DNA from: Gautieria morchelliformis | Lineage: Eukaryota; Basidiomycota; Agaricomycetes; Gomphales; Gomphaceae | NCBI GenBank assembly: GCA_015179125.1 | Contig: WHVA01000156.1 | Span: forward strand, 1-64,000 | Direction of reading: 5' to 3' | Length of the DNA stretch: 64,000 bases | Part shown: piece by piece, positions 1 through 11,522 of the stretch | How positions within the stretch are numbered: position 1 is the first letter of the stretch | Layout: every line of letters begins with the position of its first letter | Notes under the pieces: model-generated | Told to the model about the DNA's origin: nothing | What the model saw: the letters and a program-made list of their open reading frames with translations, nothing else | The model's database searches: none | Position numbers and translations under genes: made by a program

Positions 1-113
1 GGGGTAATCACACTGTAATACGGCGCTAAATGCCCGGCTGGACTCATCTACTTGGACGGCAAATTTGACCCACAAAACGCGGTGATTGGTAAGCCGCTGT
101 TCGAGTCAGTCAG

Positions 114-3100
114 AAGCGCGCGTTCTTTGTCCCCTCGCACCTTGGCATGGACTATAGCACTGACGATCCATACAGAGTACGTACTCTGTGACAATCGTCG
201 AGGTTCGTTACTGAGTTCGAACTTGTGATTTCAGGATGAGCACAAATTAGGAACTGCCGCCTCAGAACTAACCCTGGTAGGTGGCCTCGATCCTGTACGC
301 TACATGATTTTCCGTAGAAATTTGGGCTAATGTCTCCGTTCTATTAGGATGGTCGGATTCCCCAGAAAGACCCTGTCCGGACTGCTGACTTGGTTGACAA
401 ACACGCTGTCGCATCTTCTGATCCGCCAGAGACATCAACGCCATCTGACACCGACGATCGGATAGAACGCGGTTATCAGGAAGGTCTGGACGCCACAGCT
501 TCATCCTTGAGAGAAACACTTGTTCTGGAACCTGCCCGGCATTCTGATCCAGCCACCTCCCTCGCCACCCTTGGAACACGATTTAACGAGTCTGGTGGAC
601 ACGAAAACTTGGATTCTGCCATTCCAATTTATCGAGAGGCACTCCACCTACTCCCTGCATCGTATCCTGGCCGATACGCCTTCCTCGACAACATCGTGGA
701 TGCGCTCTCGACACGGTTTAAGCAGTCCGGTCGACAGGAAGACCTGGAGGAGGCGATTTCATGGCATCGAGAAGCACTCGAGCTGCGACCTGCACCGCAT
801 CCTCTCCGATCCTCGTCCCTCAACAAACTCGTAAATGCGCTCTTGACACGGTTTGAGCGGTTCGGTCGACAGGAAGGCCTGGAGGAGGCGATTTCATTGC
901 ATCGAGAAGCACTCCAGCTGCGGCCTGCACCGCATCCTGATCGATGCACCTCCCTCAACAACATCGCTGTTGCGCTCTCGACAAGGTTCCAGCAGTCCGG
1001 TCGAGACGAAGACCTGGAGGAGGCAATTTCAATGTTTCGAGAAGCACTCGAGCTGTTCCCTGCACCGCATCCTGATCGATCCACTTCTCTCAACAACATC
1101 GCATCTGCGCTCAAGACACGGTTTGGGCAGTCAGGTCGCCAGGAAGACCTGGAGGCGGCGATTTCATTGCATCGAGAAGCACTCGAGCTGCTCCCTGCAC
1201 CACATCCTGGTCGATCCACCTCCATCGATAACGTCGCATCTGCGCTCAAGACACGGTTTGAGCAGTCCGGTCGACAGGAAGACCTGGAGGAAGCGATCTC
1301 ATTACATCGAGAAGCACTCGAGCTGCGACCAGCATTGCATCCTGATCGATCCACCTCTCTCAACAACATCGCATCTGCGCTCAAGACACGGTTTAAGCAG
1401 TCCGGTCGACACGAAGACCTGGAGGAGGCGATTTCATTACATCGAGAAGCACTTGAGCTGTTCCCTGCGCTGCATCCTCTCCGATCCTCCTCGCTCAACA
1501 ACCTCGCAAATGCGCTCTTGACACGGTTTGAGCAGTCCGGTCGACAGGAAGATCTGGAGGAGGCGATTTCATTGCATCGAGAAGCACTCGAGCTGTTCCC
1601 TGCACCGCATCATCTCCGATCCTCCTCGCTCAACAACCTCGCAAAAGCGCTCTTGACACGGTTTGAGCAGTCCGGTCGACACGAAGACCTGGAGGAGGCA
1701 ATTTCAATGTTTCGAGAAGCACTCGAGCTGCGACCAGCATCACATCCTGATCGATCCGTCTCCCTCAAAAACATGGCATCTGCGCTCAATAAACGGTTTG
1801 AGCAGTCCGGTCGACAGGAAGACCTGGAGGAGGCGATATCATTGCATCGAGAAGCACTCGAGCTGCTCCCTGCACTGCATCCTCTCCGATCCTCCTTCCT
1901 CAACAACATGGCAAATGCGCTCAAGACACGGTTTAGGCAATCTGGTCGACAGGAAGACCTCGGGGAGATGATTTCATTGCATCGAGAAGCACTCGAGCTG
2001 CAACCAGCACCACGTCCTGATCGGTCCACCTCCCTCAACAACCTTGCAAATGCGCTCTCGACACGGTTTGAGCAGTCCGGTCGACACGAAGACATGGAGG
2101 AAGCGATTTCATTACATCGAGAAGCACTCGAGCTCCGACCAGCATTGCATCCTGATCGATCCACCTCTCTCGACGGCATCGCAAATGCGCTGTGGACACG
2201 GTTTGAGCAGTCCGGTCGACAAGAAGACCTGGAGGAGGCAATTTCATTGCATAGAGAAGCACTCGAGCTGGTCCCTGCACGGCATCCTCTCCGATGCTCC
2301 TTGCTCAACAACCTCGCAAAAGCGCTCTCAACACGGTTTGAGCAGTCCGGTCGACACGAAGACCTGGAGGAGGAGATTTCATTGAATCGAGAAGCACTCG
2401 AGCTGCGACCTGCACCGCATCCTCTCCGATCCTCATCCCTCAACAACCTTGCAACTGCGCTCTCAACACGATTTGAGCAATCCGGTCGACACGAAGGCCT
2501 GGAGGAGGCGATTTCATTGCATCGAGAAGCACTTGAGCTGGTCCCTGCACCGCACCATCTCCGGTCCTCCTTCCTCAACAACATCGCAACTGCGCTGTCG
2601 ACACGGTTTGAGCAGTCCGGTCGCCAGGAAGACCTGGAGGAGGCGATTTTATTCCTTCAAGATGCACTAGGTTTAGTTGCGGCTGGTCATCCCTTAACAT
2701 GCGCATATTCATTAAACCTCGGGAATATGTTTATGACGGCATACACCCACTCTAATGACCCAGGAGATCTTCAAAGTGCCATGAATGATTTTCGGAAAGC
2801 AGTGGCATGTGAGACCACCTCTGCATCTCAACGCTTCCGTGTAGCCAGGGCATGGGCAAGTCATGCAGATTCTAGTCATGATTCGGCTTTGGACGCATAT
2901 CAAGCTGCAATCGAGCTTCTACCCCGCCTGGCCATGCTAAGCCTGGATTTGTCTTCACGCCAGCAAGCCTTGACATCCGGTACTGATGGCTTGGCTTGTG
3001 CGGCTGCTGCTTGTGCAATTGAATCGGGTCAGTTTGAGAGAGCAGTCGAGCTACTCGAAGAAGGCCGTGCAGTATTTTGGTCGCAGGCCCTGCAGCTTCG

Positions 3101-4631
3101 TACGCCGATGACTGACCTTCGTAAAGTAGCACCAGAACTTGAGGAAACACTAAGAGACATTTCACTCGCGCTTGAACAGGCCTCGCTTCGGGATGTGTCA
3201 CGCGACCTGTCCGATAACTCGCAGCAAAGGATGTTAATGGAGCGCGAGGTAGTTCGGTTACGCCGTCTCAATGACAAATGGCTGGCAACTTTGGAAGAGG
3301 TGCGCCAGTTGAAGGGCTTTGAAGATTTCTTGCGCCCACGACGAATCTCCACACTGCTGGGGGCAGCAGTTGAGGGACCGGTGGTCATCCTCAATGCGAG
3401 CGAGGCTGGTTGCGCTGCCTTAATATTGACATCATTGAATGGAGTCCAGCATGTGCCGCTGGCGCTGACTTTTGCTGATGTGACTATACTTGTGGATCTC
3501 ATGCGATTTGCCACTGCATCAGGCCACCGAGACCTGACCCGGTTTGCATCTATTTGGGTGCATGTTGATGGCCTTCTTCAACAGAATCTGCCTTCTACTA
3601 CGCTACAACTAATGAGGCAGAGTTTGAGCCGAGACATGACACGAGTTCGAACCAATCATGAATACAACAACTTCCAAATGGTCTTGGCTGTGCTGTGGCA
3701 GTCAGTGGTAAGACCTGTTTTTCACTCTCTTGGTTTAAAGGTCTGTTGTGTGTTATCTCACCACTGTTTCTCTATACTTGAGCTCATCCCTATTTCAGAA
3801 ATTTGATACACCACCCAACTTGTGGTGGTGCCCCACTGGGCCTTTCACTTTCCTTCCAATACATGCAGCAGGAATATACAATGCTGGAGAGCCGCAATGT
3901 GTTTCTGACTATGTGGTTTCATCATACACTCCGACCATCACCACACTTCTCAGTGATGTGCCGATTTCCAACCCCTTCAAGATGATGGTAGTCATTGAAC
4001 CCAACACACCCGGCCAAAGTGGGCTTCAATATACTGTTGACGAGCTGCAAAGGATAGAAAGCCATGTGCCAGAGAAGGATTTGGTCAAGTTCCAGTCTGC
4101 AAATGTGGAAGAGGTTCTTTCACACCTCCCCATCACATCCATTGCCCACTTCGCATGCCATGGGCAACAACATCCAGAGAATCCACTTGAGAGTGCCCTG
4201 ATGCTTTATGATGGCCCACTGAAGGTGTCTCAAATAATGCAGCAGCCCACACCTAATGCACAACTGGCCTTCCTTGGTGCATGCCAGACTGCCATGGGTG
4301 ATAAGGCTCTTCCCGATGAAGTGATCCATCTTGCATCAACACTGTTGTTTGCTGGTTTTCGAGGAGTCATTGCAACCATGTGGTGAGTCAACCTGATTAA
4401 CTCCATATGCAGTGTCTGATGGTTTCTAGGTCTATTTCTGATGAGGATGGTCCAAAGGTTGCAGATGCATTCTATGAATACCTGTATAGAAACAAGCCAT
4501 CTGCTGTTGCAGGCACATTTCAACCCAATACCAAAGAGGCTGCCCAAGCCCTCCATGTTGCTGTTGACAAGTTGCGTTCTGAGGGGGCCTCATTCAAACG
4601 TTGGGTTCCATTTATTCATATGGGGAGGTGA
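114..4631 (+). CDS. TPR-CHAT protein (tandem TPR array + caspase-like CHAT domain), 5' end not resolved
   Basis: Exons read as 114-176, 235-276, 348-3707, 3799-4382 and 4430-4631; all junctions are GT-AG and keep frame (1,416 codons plus an unresolved 5' end that may lie outside the window). The long exon encodes 15 near-identical 45-residue TPR-like units (pattern RFEQSGRQEDLEEAISLHRE), flanked by one degenerate unit on each side, then a linker. The last two exons encode a CHAT domain: WWCPTGPFTFLPIHAAG, HFACHGQ (His codon 4159-4161), LGACQTA (Cys codon 4282-4284), then GVIATMWSISDEDGP across the last intron. The His/Cys pair matches the catalytic dyad of CHAT/separase-type proteases. Such proteins are numerous in mushroom genomes and may serve recognition or immunity-like roles; that role is inference. 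The reading frame is open throughout, so the gene looks functional. The long frame has no ATG at its start because it begins at a splice acceptor (348), not at the TTG at 390. Confidence 0.88.
700..2650 (+). repeat. 135-bp coding tandem repeat (15 units, TPR array)
   Basis: A 135-bp unit repeats with little divergence; for example the motif around 'acacggtttgagcagtcc' recurs at about 1253, 1523 and 1658. Each unit encodes one 45-residue TPR-like helix pair. Units differ mainly in a few positions of the linker (PAPHPDRS, PALHPLRS, PAPHHLRS), so the array has probably been homogenised by unequal exchange or gene conversion. The regular period creates long open shadow frames on both strands, which are not genes. 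Confidence 0.92.
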
Positions 4632-4815
4632 GGTGGCAAGGGGTGGATGTGAATGCAACTGTGTGCCTTCCTGTTCTCATGCATGGTGGCATGCAATTTA
4701 GCAGCTGTACATTGTGCTTATTTAGTCTAGTGCACTCAGCACACTCATGCAGCGGACTCAAGGTAAACCCAGCAACTGGTTGTGCCATAGAAAAGGTGGG
4801 TGCAAGGTGGCCACC

Positions 4816-5778
4816 TGTCATGACCCATTTATTATAGTATCAAGTTACCGCCATTTGCCCTTTCATCCCTCCATCTTTATGTTCGCTCCGTTCACCATTT
4901 GCTGGGAATGACCATTCACTACTTGCACCATTTGCCAGTAGTCACACCATCAAACACGATCGACATCCCCTAACCAGTGTGATGGCTCAGCACTATCCCC
5001 ATCACCTGCCTGGTTTAAGCCCCTCTAGGTGTTTCTATGGCCAGTATGCATTCACAGGCCGTTCTACCCCCAGAATGTCCAGGATCAACCCTTTCGACCA
5101 AGACTCCATGCAGGGTGAGATATATACAGGTCTCGATGCGAGTTTTCTTACCTAGGTATCTTCATCTGCCCTCCTCCCCACTGTTTCATGTTTGTATGAC
5201 TACTTAGTTCTATTGTATATGTGTTTCATCTATTTGTATCCTGACTGTGCACTTATATAACCCCAACTCACAACGTCCTCTTTCTCATTTGCTGATAGCA
5301 TATAAGCATTCAGTATAAGTAGTTTACATTCGCATGTATATTCTGCAGTTCAATTATCATACATCCATCATGTGCAAAAACCTCACTACACTGTTATCAT
5401 CCTCCTGAGCCCTCTTCTTTAGACTACTACCTTTAACCAGAGTAGAGCGTATGTACCACTGGTGAGTTTCTATATCTTACCTTCACCACTTTAGTCTTTG
5501 AACCTTTGTCTATGCTGTTGGCAAAGGGCCCTGAAGGAGTACCTTTGCCTGTGAAAGGATTGTTACTCCCAGACAACCTTTCTGTGAAGCTTTGTGTGTT
5601 AGATTGTCCAGTGTCACGAGCTATCCACTTTGACTGTAGACCAGGGCGAACTCCGTTCGAGTAACCCTTTACTGGCTTTACATTATTCACCAAACTACAT
5701 GTTTTGTTGCACAAGCCATTCAGGCATTTGCCCTGTTCACTAATATGCGATATTAAATGCCCAAATCCAATCTTGACA
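4816..5778 (+). mobile_element. LTR of retroelement family B, copy B1 (5' LTR orientation)
   Basis: It begins TGTCATGACCC and ends CAATCTTGACA, the reverse complements of the ends of copies B2 and B3. A TATA-like stretch (cttatataacc, near 5250) gives the + orientation. The flanking 5-mers differ (CCACC against GTATA), so unlike B2 and B3 this is not a clean solo LTR. Internal-looking sequence follows directly on the right. The superfamily is not determined. Confidence 0.7.
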
Positions 5779-7278
5779 GTATAATTGAACTAACAGCTAC
5801 AGTCAAAAGCCTTCTTTTACCTACTTTTCATGTCATCTATGCAACAAGAACAACCAGTTGTTCATAGGACTCGCTCGACAGGTCCAGTTCCTACTCCAGC
5901 ACCACTGCCGAGGCGAACAGCTTCCGCCTCATTCCCTTAGCAAGACCCTGCTGGAGATATCATCCCTTTCTCCCACTTGGCCACCATGTCCACATCTTGG
6001 CCTACACCACACCATCCTGTCCCCGAACACGCCTCACCACCCCATTTCGATGTTCAATGCCAATTAACTCCTGACAAACAACACTTCTCACCTGAATGCC
6101 CACTTTTGGCGAGCACTCCCATATCCGGTCACAGGCCCAGTGCCGATCCCTTACGCCGCCTAATGGCTCCTAATTCCCCTAGCTATTAACCACAGAACCC
6201 CAGCAGCTTTCAACCACCTTATCCTTCTAGGCTCCCTCGGATTGTCAGTGCCTCAGGGTCCCGTTTACAATCGGCCTTCGCACAGCCCCACTTGCCACTG
6301 GCTTCACCAGTTCGCATTCCGAATCCTTTTCTCAATGTACACTATGCACAACATCTTCCATATATGTGTCCTACACCCCCTCTCAATACTGGGCACACCA
6401 CCCCTGTACAAGCAGAATTTCAGGCTCATACACCTGCTTCACACCAATCTTCATCTCATTCACATCACTCACATCACTCTTCGCACTATTCACAGACTCT
6501 TCGCAGTCCTCACCATTTGATACACAGCAACCATCTTCAAGCCGATTCCCAACAAGATCTTCCTCTTCAGGCGCCTTTAGTGAATCAGGGGCATTACGCT
6601 GCCCCTGGACTTGGACAACACCTTGGCTATGCTTTCGGGGGAATGCCTTACTATGATCTGAACGCTGCACCTGCACCACAATTCGGAGGTGCCCCACCTT
6701 TATTCGCAGGACAACCTCACCCCTTTGTGGGACAACCACCCCCGCAACAACCTCCAGCACATATTCCTGCCCTATCTGGCAGGTGTGCACCCCGGAATGG
6801 CGAGCAGTGCAGGTTGAAAATAACCACCAGGAGGTGCACCAGGGAGCAAAGCGGGCTGTGCCAGACGACAAGGGATTGCAGTTGGCAAGCTGTGAAGCTT
6901 GCCTTGAGAGGGGCTTGCCCTGCGTATAGGACTTAGCAGGCAAAGCTATCACATGCCAATGATGCGGGGAACAGAAAAGGAGCTGCATCGTTGCCACACT
7001 CAAGGTGCGGGTGACTGTGAAGTGGAGGAAAACTGGAGGGTCAGAGAAAGGCTCAGAAGAGCCTTCAAGGATGGTGGGTAGGAGGCCCTTGCCCTGGGGT
7101 GTGAAGGCCAGGGAAGCTCCAGAGGCTCCGGAGGCCAGCGGAAGCAGGGTGACCGGAGAAGAGTGGACGGTGGACGTGCTCCTAGATATTGCAAGGCCAG
7201 GCTGGTATCTGGGATGCATGGATGATGCTGCACGCTGATGGTGGCTTACGTGGGTTCCCAGCGATCCTGGGGGGCTCC
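5779..7278 (+). other. Decayed internal region, probably of the family B element (Pro/His-rich coding remnant)
   Basis: The stretch follows LTR B1. From about 5836 to 6800 it is rich in Pro, His and Gln codons (an open stretch at 6292-6936 contains YAAPGLGQHLGYAFGG). Around 6880-7000 a cysteine cluster is visible, with spacing C-x2-C-x6-C followed by C-x2-C-x6-C, which resembles a zinc-binding module. Similar-looking sequence resumes on the far side of the LTR-A and hAT insertions (8652-8881, 10283-10486, 12362-12470). It is a fossil, broken in several places. I cannot name the protein family, and it could instead be an unrelated decayed gene. Confidence 0.4.
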
Positions 7279-8651
7279 TGTATGGGAACCGCTGTTCAAC
7301 CAGCACACTACATGGTCTCGGTTCTAGCTGTTCAACCAGCTCTCAAATGTCTCTTTATTGTAAATTTGTAGTCTGCATCAAAGGCCTTTAAAAACAACCA
7401 ATTATCGCCTATAAAAAATGTCTACTGTCCTCATAAGGCCTATTCAAACATCCCTCTAATTATCTATGAATTTTACCTATTTTTCCGAGGCTGTCTCCAC
7501 TCAAACACACTTATTTCTGTGCAGCAGAGTTGTGGATACACACGTCCCCACAACTCTGTTTCGGACTTCCGATTTCAAACTCCGACCGGACGCTCGCGTC
7601 ACTCGCGGCTTGTGCACCTGCGGTCACCCACAAATCCGGTCAGGTGGCTCCTTCAGACTGAGCCTCTGAGTTTGAAAAGCCTAGTCATTTGCTTGTACAG
7701 CCTCAATGACTCAACTGACTCATGCACACCTTGGTGAGTCACATGCTCATGACTCACCCAAGCTGTCATGAATCACATGGGCCCAATTACTGACTCATTC
7801 CTGACAAATCAAGCCCTGATTGGTGGAAAACCTAGTGGAGTCACCAGTAGGAGTCATTTCTAGTCACTGTGAGTCATTATGAGTCAGACAGAACCTTCCT
7901 ACACATTCCGAAAGCTTCTTCGTGACTCATTCCCCCATTCCATTAATAGATAGAAGGTCCTACCGCTTAGTTAAGCGCCTGTACAATACAATATAAAAGG
8001 AGGCCCTTTTTGCCTGCCTTTCATCAGCCAATCTACCCATCTTCTATCCTACACGTGACCTCGTGTGACTTGCATCTTACTAAGCTGCTAATCCCAGCTA
8101 GGGTTATTCACTTACTTTAGTGTTTAATTCCTTGTTAAGTAGTTACTTTACTGCTTAGCCACTTGGACTAATCCTCCAGGTGTAATTCTACAGAGTGAGT
8201 CTGTCAATTGAAAGTCTTGCCATTCGCACTCCAATACCCGAGACGATCTAGTCAGTTGATTTTCCTGATTAGAGACTTTCACAAGTCGCTTTGTTCACAA
8301 AACTCGTCCCTCGTTTTATTGCTGTGCGCTGGTAGATTATCAGGGCAGTCCATTTATAAACTTGCCTGCTAAGTACATTCCTTTATATTTTGGAATACGC
8401 TTGGACCCCGATAGTGTCCTTGAACCTACATTCTTTTAGTTTATTGTTCAGTGCTGCTAAGAAATGCATTGCCTTCCATTCGTATTAACTTGGACTAGTT
8501 CTTACGTGGATTGCAACCAAGGTACAAATATTAAATTATTTCCGGAGTTGTGCTGCAGCATTGTTTAATATTCTTTGAGTCTCGTAAACGACATGTTCTG
8601 ATAGATTGAAGTGTTAGCAATAACACCAAAGTCTTGAAGGGTTCCAAAACA
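7279..8651 (+). mobile_element. Solo LTR, family A, copy A1
   Basis: It starts TGTATGGGAACC and ends GGGTTCCAAAACA, so the ends form a short inverted repeat. It is flanked by a perfect 5-bp duplication GCTCC (7274-7278 and 8652-8656). It carries a TATA box in caatataaaaggagg near 7990. No internal retroelement sequence is attached, so this is a solo LTR left by recombination. It is close in sequence to copies A2 and A3, which implies a fairly recent family. Confidence 0.88.
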
Positions 8652-8881
8652 GCTCCTGGGCATTCCACATGGTGGATGCACATACCATGGGGCATGTGCC
8701 ATCATCTGTGGCTGTCTGGGGTGGCCTGGAGGGCGGATGCACAATGGGGGCGGTGGAGGTGGCGTTGATGAGTGTGGCATCACATCGCACGTCATGCACA
8801 GCGTGGCCGACCTGGCTGGTCAGCTGCTGGGACACCTGATGAGGCTGTAGGCGCCATGGCGCATCCATGTGCCACGGAGGG
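8652..8881. other. Short pre-insertion sequence between two solo LTRs
   Basis: These 230 bp of older sequence separate solo LTRs A1 and A2. They include both inner target duplications (GCTCC on the left, GAGGG on the right). The base composition resembles 7000-7278 and 10283-10486, so these are probably pieces of one older locus. No independent gene is seen. Confidence 0.5.
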
Positions 8882-10282
8882 TGTTTTGGAACCCTTCAAG
8901 ACTTTGGTGTTATTGCTAACACTTCAATCTATCAGAACGTATCGTTTACGAGACACAAAGAATATTAAACAATGCTGCAGCACAACTCCAGAAATAATTT
9001 AATATTTGTACCTTGGTTCCAATCTGCGTAAAAACTAGTCCAAGTTAATACAGATGGAAGGCAATGCGTTTCTTAGCAGCACTGAACAATAAACTAAAAG
9101 ATTGTAGGTTCAAGGACACCATCAGGGTCCAAGCGTATTCCAAAATATAAAGGAATGCACTTAGCAGGTGAGTTTATAAATGGACTGCCCTGATAATCTA
9201 CCAGTGCACAGCAATAAAACGAGGGATGAACGAGTTTTGTGGAAGTGACTTATGAAAGTCTCCAATCAGGAAAATCAACTGATCAGATCGTCTCAGGTAT
9301 TGGAGTGTGAATGGCAAGACTATCAATTGACAGACTCACTCTGTAGAATTACACCCGGAGGATTAGTCCAAGTGGCTAAGCAGTAAAGTAACTACTTAAC
9401 ACGGAATTAGACACTAAAGTAAGTGAATAACCCTAGCTGGGATTAGCAGCTTAGTAAGATGCAAGTCACATGAGGTCACGTGGATAGAAGATGTTAGATT
9501 GCTAGAATGATGATTCAAGGGGGTCAGAATGGCCTCCTTTTATATTGTAAAATACACAGGATTATGTAAAATGGGGTTCTTCTATCTATTAGGCGAGTGA
9601 TGTCATATGTAAATATTTGCACTGCTAAAGCGCACCCTCATAACTATTGCGGTGTGTTTGTGCAAAGAAACTGAAAATAGATAGCCAATCACTTTCCCTG
9701 GTTTTCACAGCCCCTATGACATCAAGGGACCTGTTTGGTGTCATAGTATTGTGTTTGGAGGATCCATTTGTCCAATAGGCTTTGCTAAACCTGTACCCTA
9801 GTTTTGGCTTTGTATGTCTTTGTGTGACTTTATATGCAGCCTTGCACAGCCATGGTTGCTATGATGCAAGTCCCGTGCCTGCTGGGTTTGAATTGCACAG
9901 GCTTGTGTAAGCGGTAGAGGATGCATTCAGTCTCAGTGGCTGAGTTTGAGTGAGCCAAGGTGCCAGAGCTGTAGGTGCTTGAGTGCCTGCAAATCTGAAT
10001 TCACGGTTCGTGGATAGCTCTGGTCGGAGTTTGAAACTGAGCAGCTGCGGCAGAGTTGTGGACATGCGTGGGTTCATAACTCTGCCTGACAGAATAGAGA
10101 GTTTTTGAGCCAGGGAAGTCAAGTTAAATGGCGAAAAATAAGAGGAAAATCGAGGAATATTTGAATAGTGCTTCCCCAATAATAGCCACGTATATTTGCT
10201 ACTATCAGCTGGGAAAACAAGGTTTTAAAGCAATTTTAATTCTTTTTTCGTGAGGTTTTTCATTAGCAATGGTTCCCACACA
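8882..10282 (-). mobile_element. Solo LTR, family A, copy A2 (inverted relative to A1)
   Basis: It starts TGTTTTGGAACCC and ends GGTTCCCACACA, the reverse complement of the A1 ends. It is flanked by a perfect 5-bp duplication GAGGG (8877-8881 and 10283-10287). The body matches A1 in reverse over almost its whole length (1,401 bp against 1,373 bp). Confidence 0.88.
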
Positions 10283-10517
10283 GAGGGACCTCGTCACGGC
10301 CAGGCCACAGCCTTGGGCTGGCTGGCTGCACAACCGGTCATTTTTACATGACCAGCTCCCCGCCTTCCTTCAGCGAAGGCATGGCCCCATTCACCTTGAC
10401 TCGGATGGGTCCTGGTGCATGTATGTGCCCCAGAGGGGCGTCATTGTGGCCGCTGAAGATCGCCATGATGTCGCGCACGATCATCTCAGGGCTGTCCACA
10501 AGTCAACCTGCAGGTTA

Positions 10518-11522
10518 AGATAGAGGACACTCTAATAGGGCACCCTTACATAATCTACTTTAGCCCAATATTTCGAGCTCAATAGACATTCACATGGTCA
10601 CTTTTTCACCACTTTGCCTCCTACAATCCATGCAAAGAACCTCTAGAAATGAGTCCTAGGAAACAGAATATTATTTGAATAAAAAATGAGCTGTATATAG
10701 ACAAAAAACCTGAATTTTACAAAAGTGCAGGAAATCACTTGTATGATGCAAGGACATGCTCAGAAAAATTTGGGGCAAGGACAATGAAAGACGTTTGGCC
10801 ACTTACATAATCGATCACGTGACCTCATTGGAGCACCAAAATTGAAGAAAAGCTGGCCACAACCAACCACATCTCTATACCTAGAGCATCCAGCATGGGC
10901 TGGAAGTCTAAAGTGTGATTAGCATGCCTCAAAAATCTGAGAAAAGGTGGCCTGAATGACTTTTATCCAAAATTTCATTGTGAGCTCAACTTTATTGAGC
11001 AATACTGGGGTGTAGTCAAGTTCCAATACAGGTCAAGTGCACAAACAACAGATATGGATGCCATGGAGCACAATGTGATTGCTTGCTTTGACGATATCCC
11101 ATTGGTCCAAATTCAGTGGTCAGTGGTTTCCAAGCCCATTGTCTGAATATGGATTACTCAAAATTTACTATTTCTATTTTATTTTGGAGTAGCTATGCAA
11201 ATCGATCTGCAAGATTTATTTCAGCATACTCACAGGGCCTTTCTGGCTCAACTGCCTGGGTAAACCAAAAACAAAGGTATCATGGACACCAGACTTTACC
11301 CCCTTGGATGGCTGAGAAAGCAAAGGCTGCCTATGCATAGCACTTCAATTGATCTGGAGGTACTTAATACATTACAATACGTAGACTATGAGTGGGGAGG
11401 CATCCTTGATGTGAAATCTGATGAGTAGTTTTTTTTTTCAAACTTGACTTCAGGATTTTGGCCATTTTTAGGGTTAGGGTTAGAGATTACATAAGGGTGC
11501 CCTATTAGAGCGTCCTCTATCT
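10518..11522 (+). mobile_element. Tc1/mariner-type element nested in hAT-1
   Basis: The ends form inverted repeats of about 39 bp with three mismatches, beginning AGATAGAGGAC, and are bounded by TA dinucleotides (10516-10517 and 11523-11524), the Tc1/mariner target. It sits just inside the left end of hAT-1, so it inserted later. Only the C-terminal part of a transposase is recognisable, so the copy is internally deleted and inactive. Confidence 0.85.
10960..11340 (+). pseudogene. C-terminal remnant of a DDE transposase (Tc1/mariner-type)
   Basis: Two stretches match the C-terminus of the transposase type common in mushroom genomes. One contains [20 protein letters not shown] (from 10973). 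The other contains YANRSARFISAYSQGLSG and TLPPWMAEKAKAAYA (to the stop at 11338-11340). They lie in different frames, so at least one frameshift separates them, and the N-terminal half is missing. The final catalytic acidic residue region (ELNFIEQ) is present. It cannot encode an active enzyme. Confidence 0.8.

Noticed and set aside
390-392. TTG as start of the TPR-CHAT protein
   Set aside because: A GT-AG intron (277-347) and a matching layout in the second copy show that the frame continues upstream.
629-2584. Long antisense and alternative frames (290, 324 and 222 codons) across the TPR array
   Set aside because: The 135-bp repeat is a multiple of three, so any frame without a stop in one unit stays open. 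The peptides (SSSASRCNEIASSR) just mirror the unit.
700-2650. CRISPR-like regular repeats
   Set aside because: Repeats are contiguous coding units without unique spacers, in a eukaryotic gene with introns.
6383-7306. 307-codon antisense ORF
   Set aside because: It opposes a Pro/His-rich coding remnant and runs into an LTR; composition effect.
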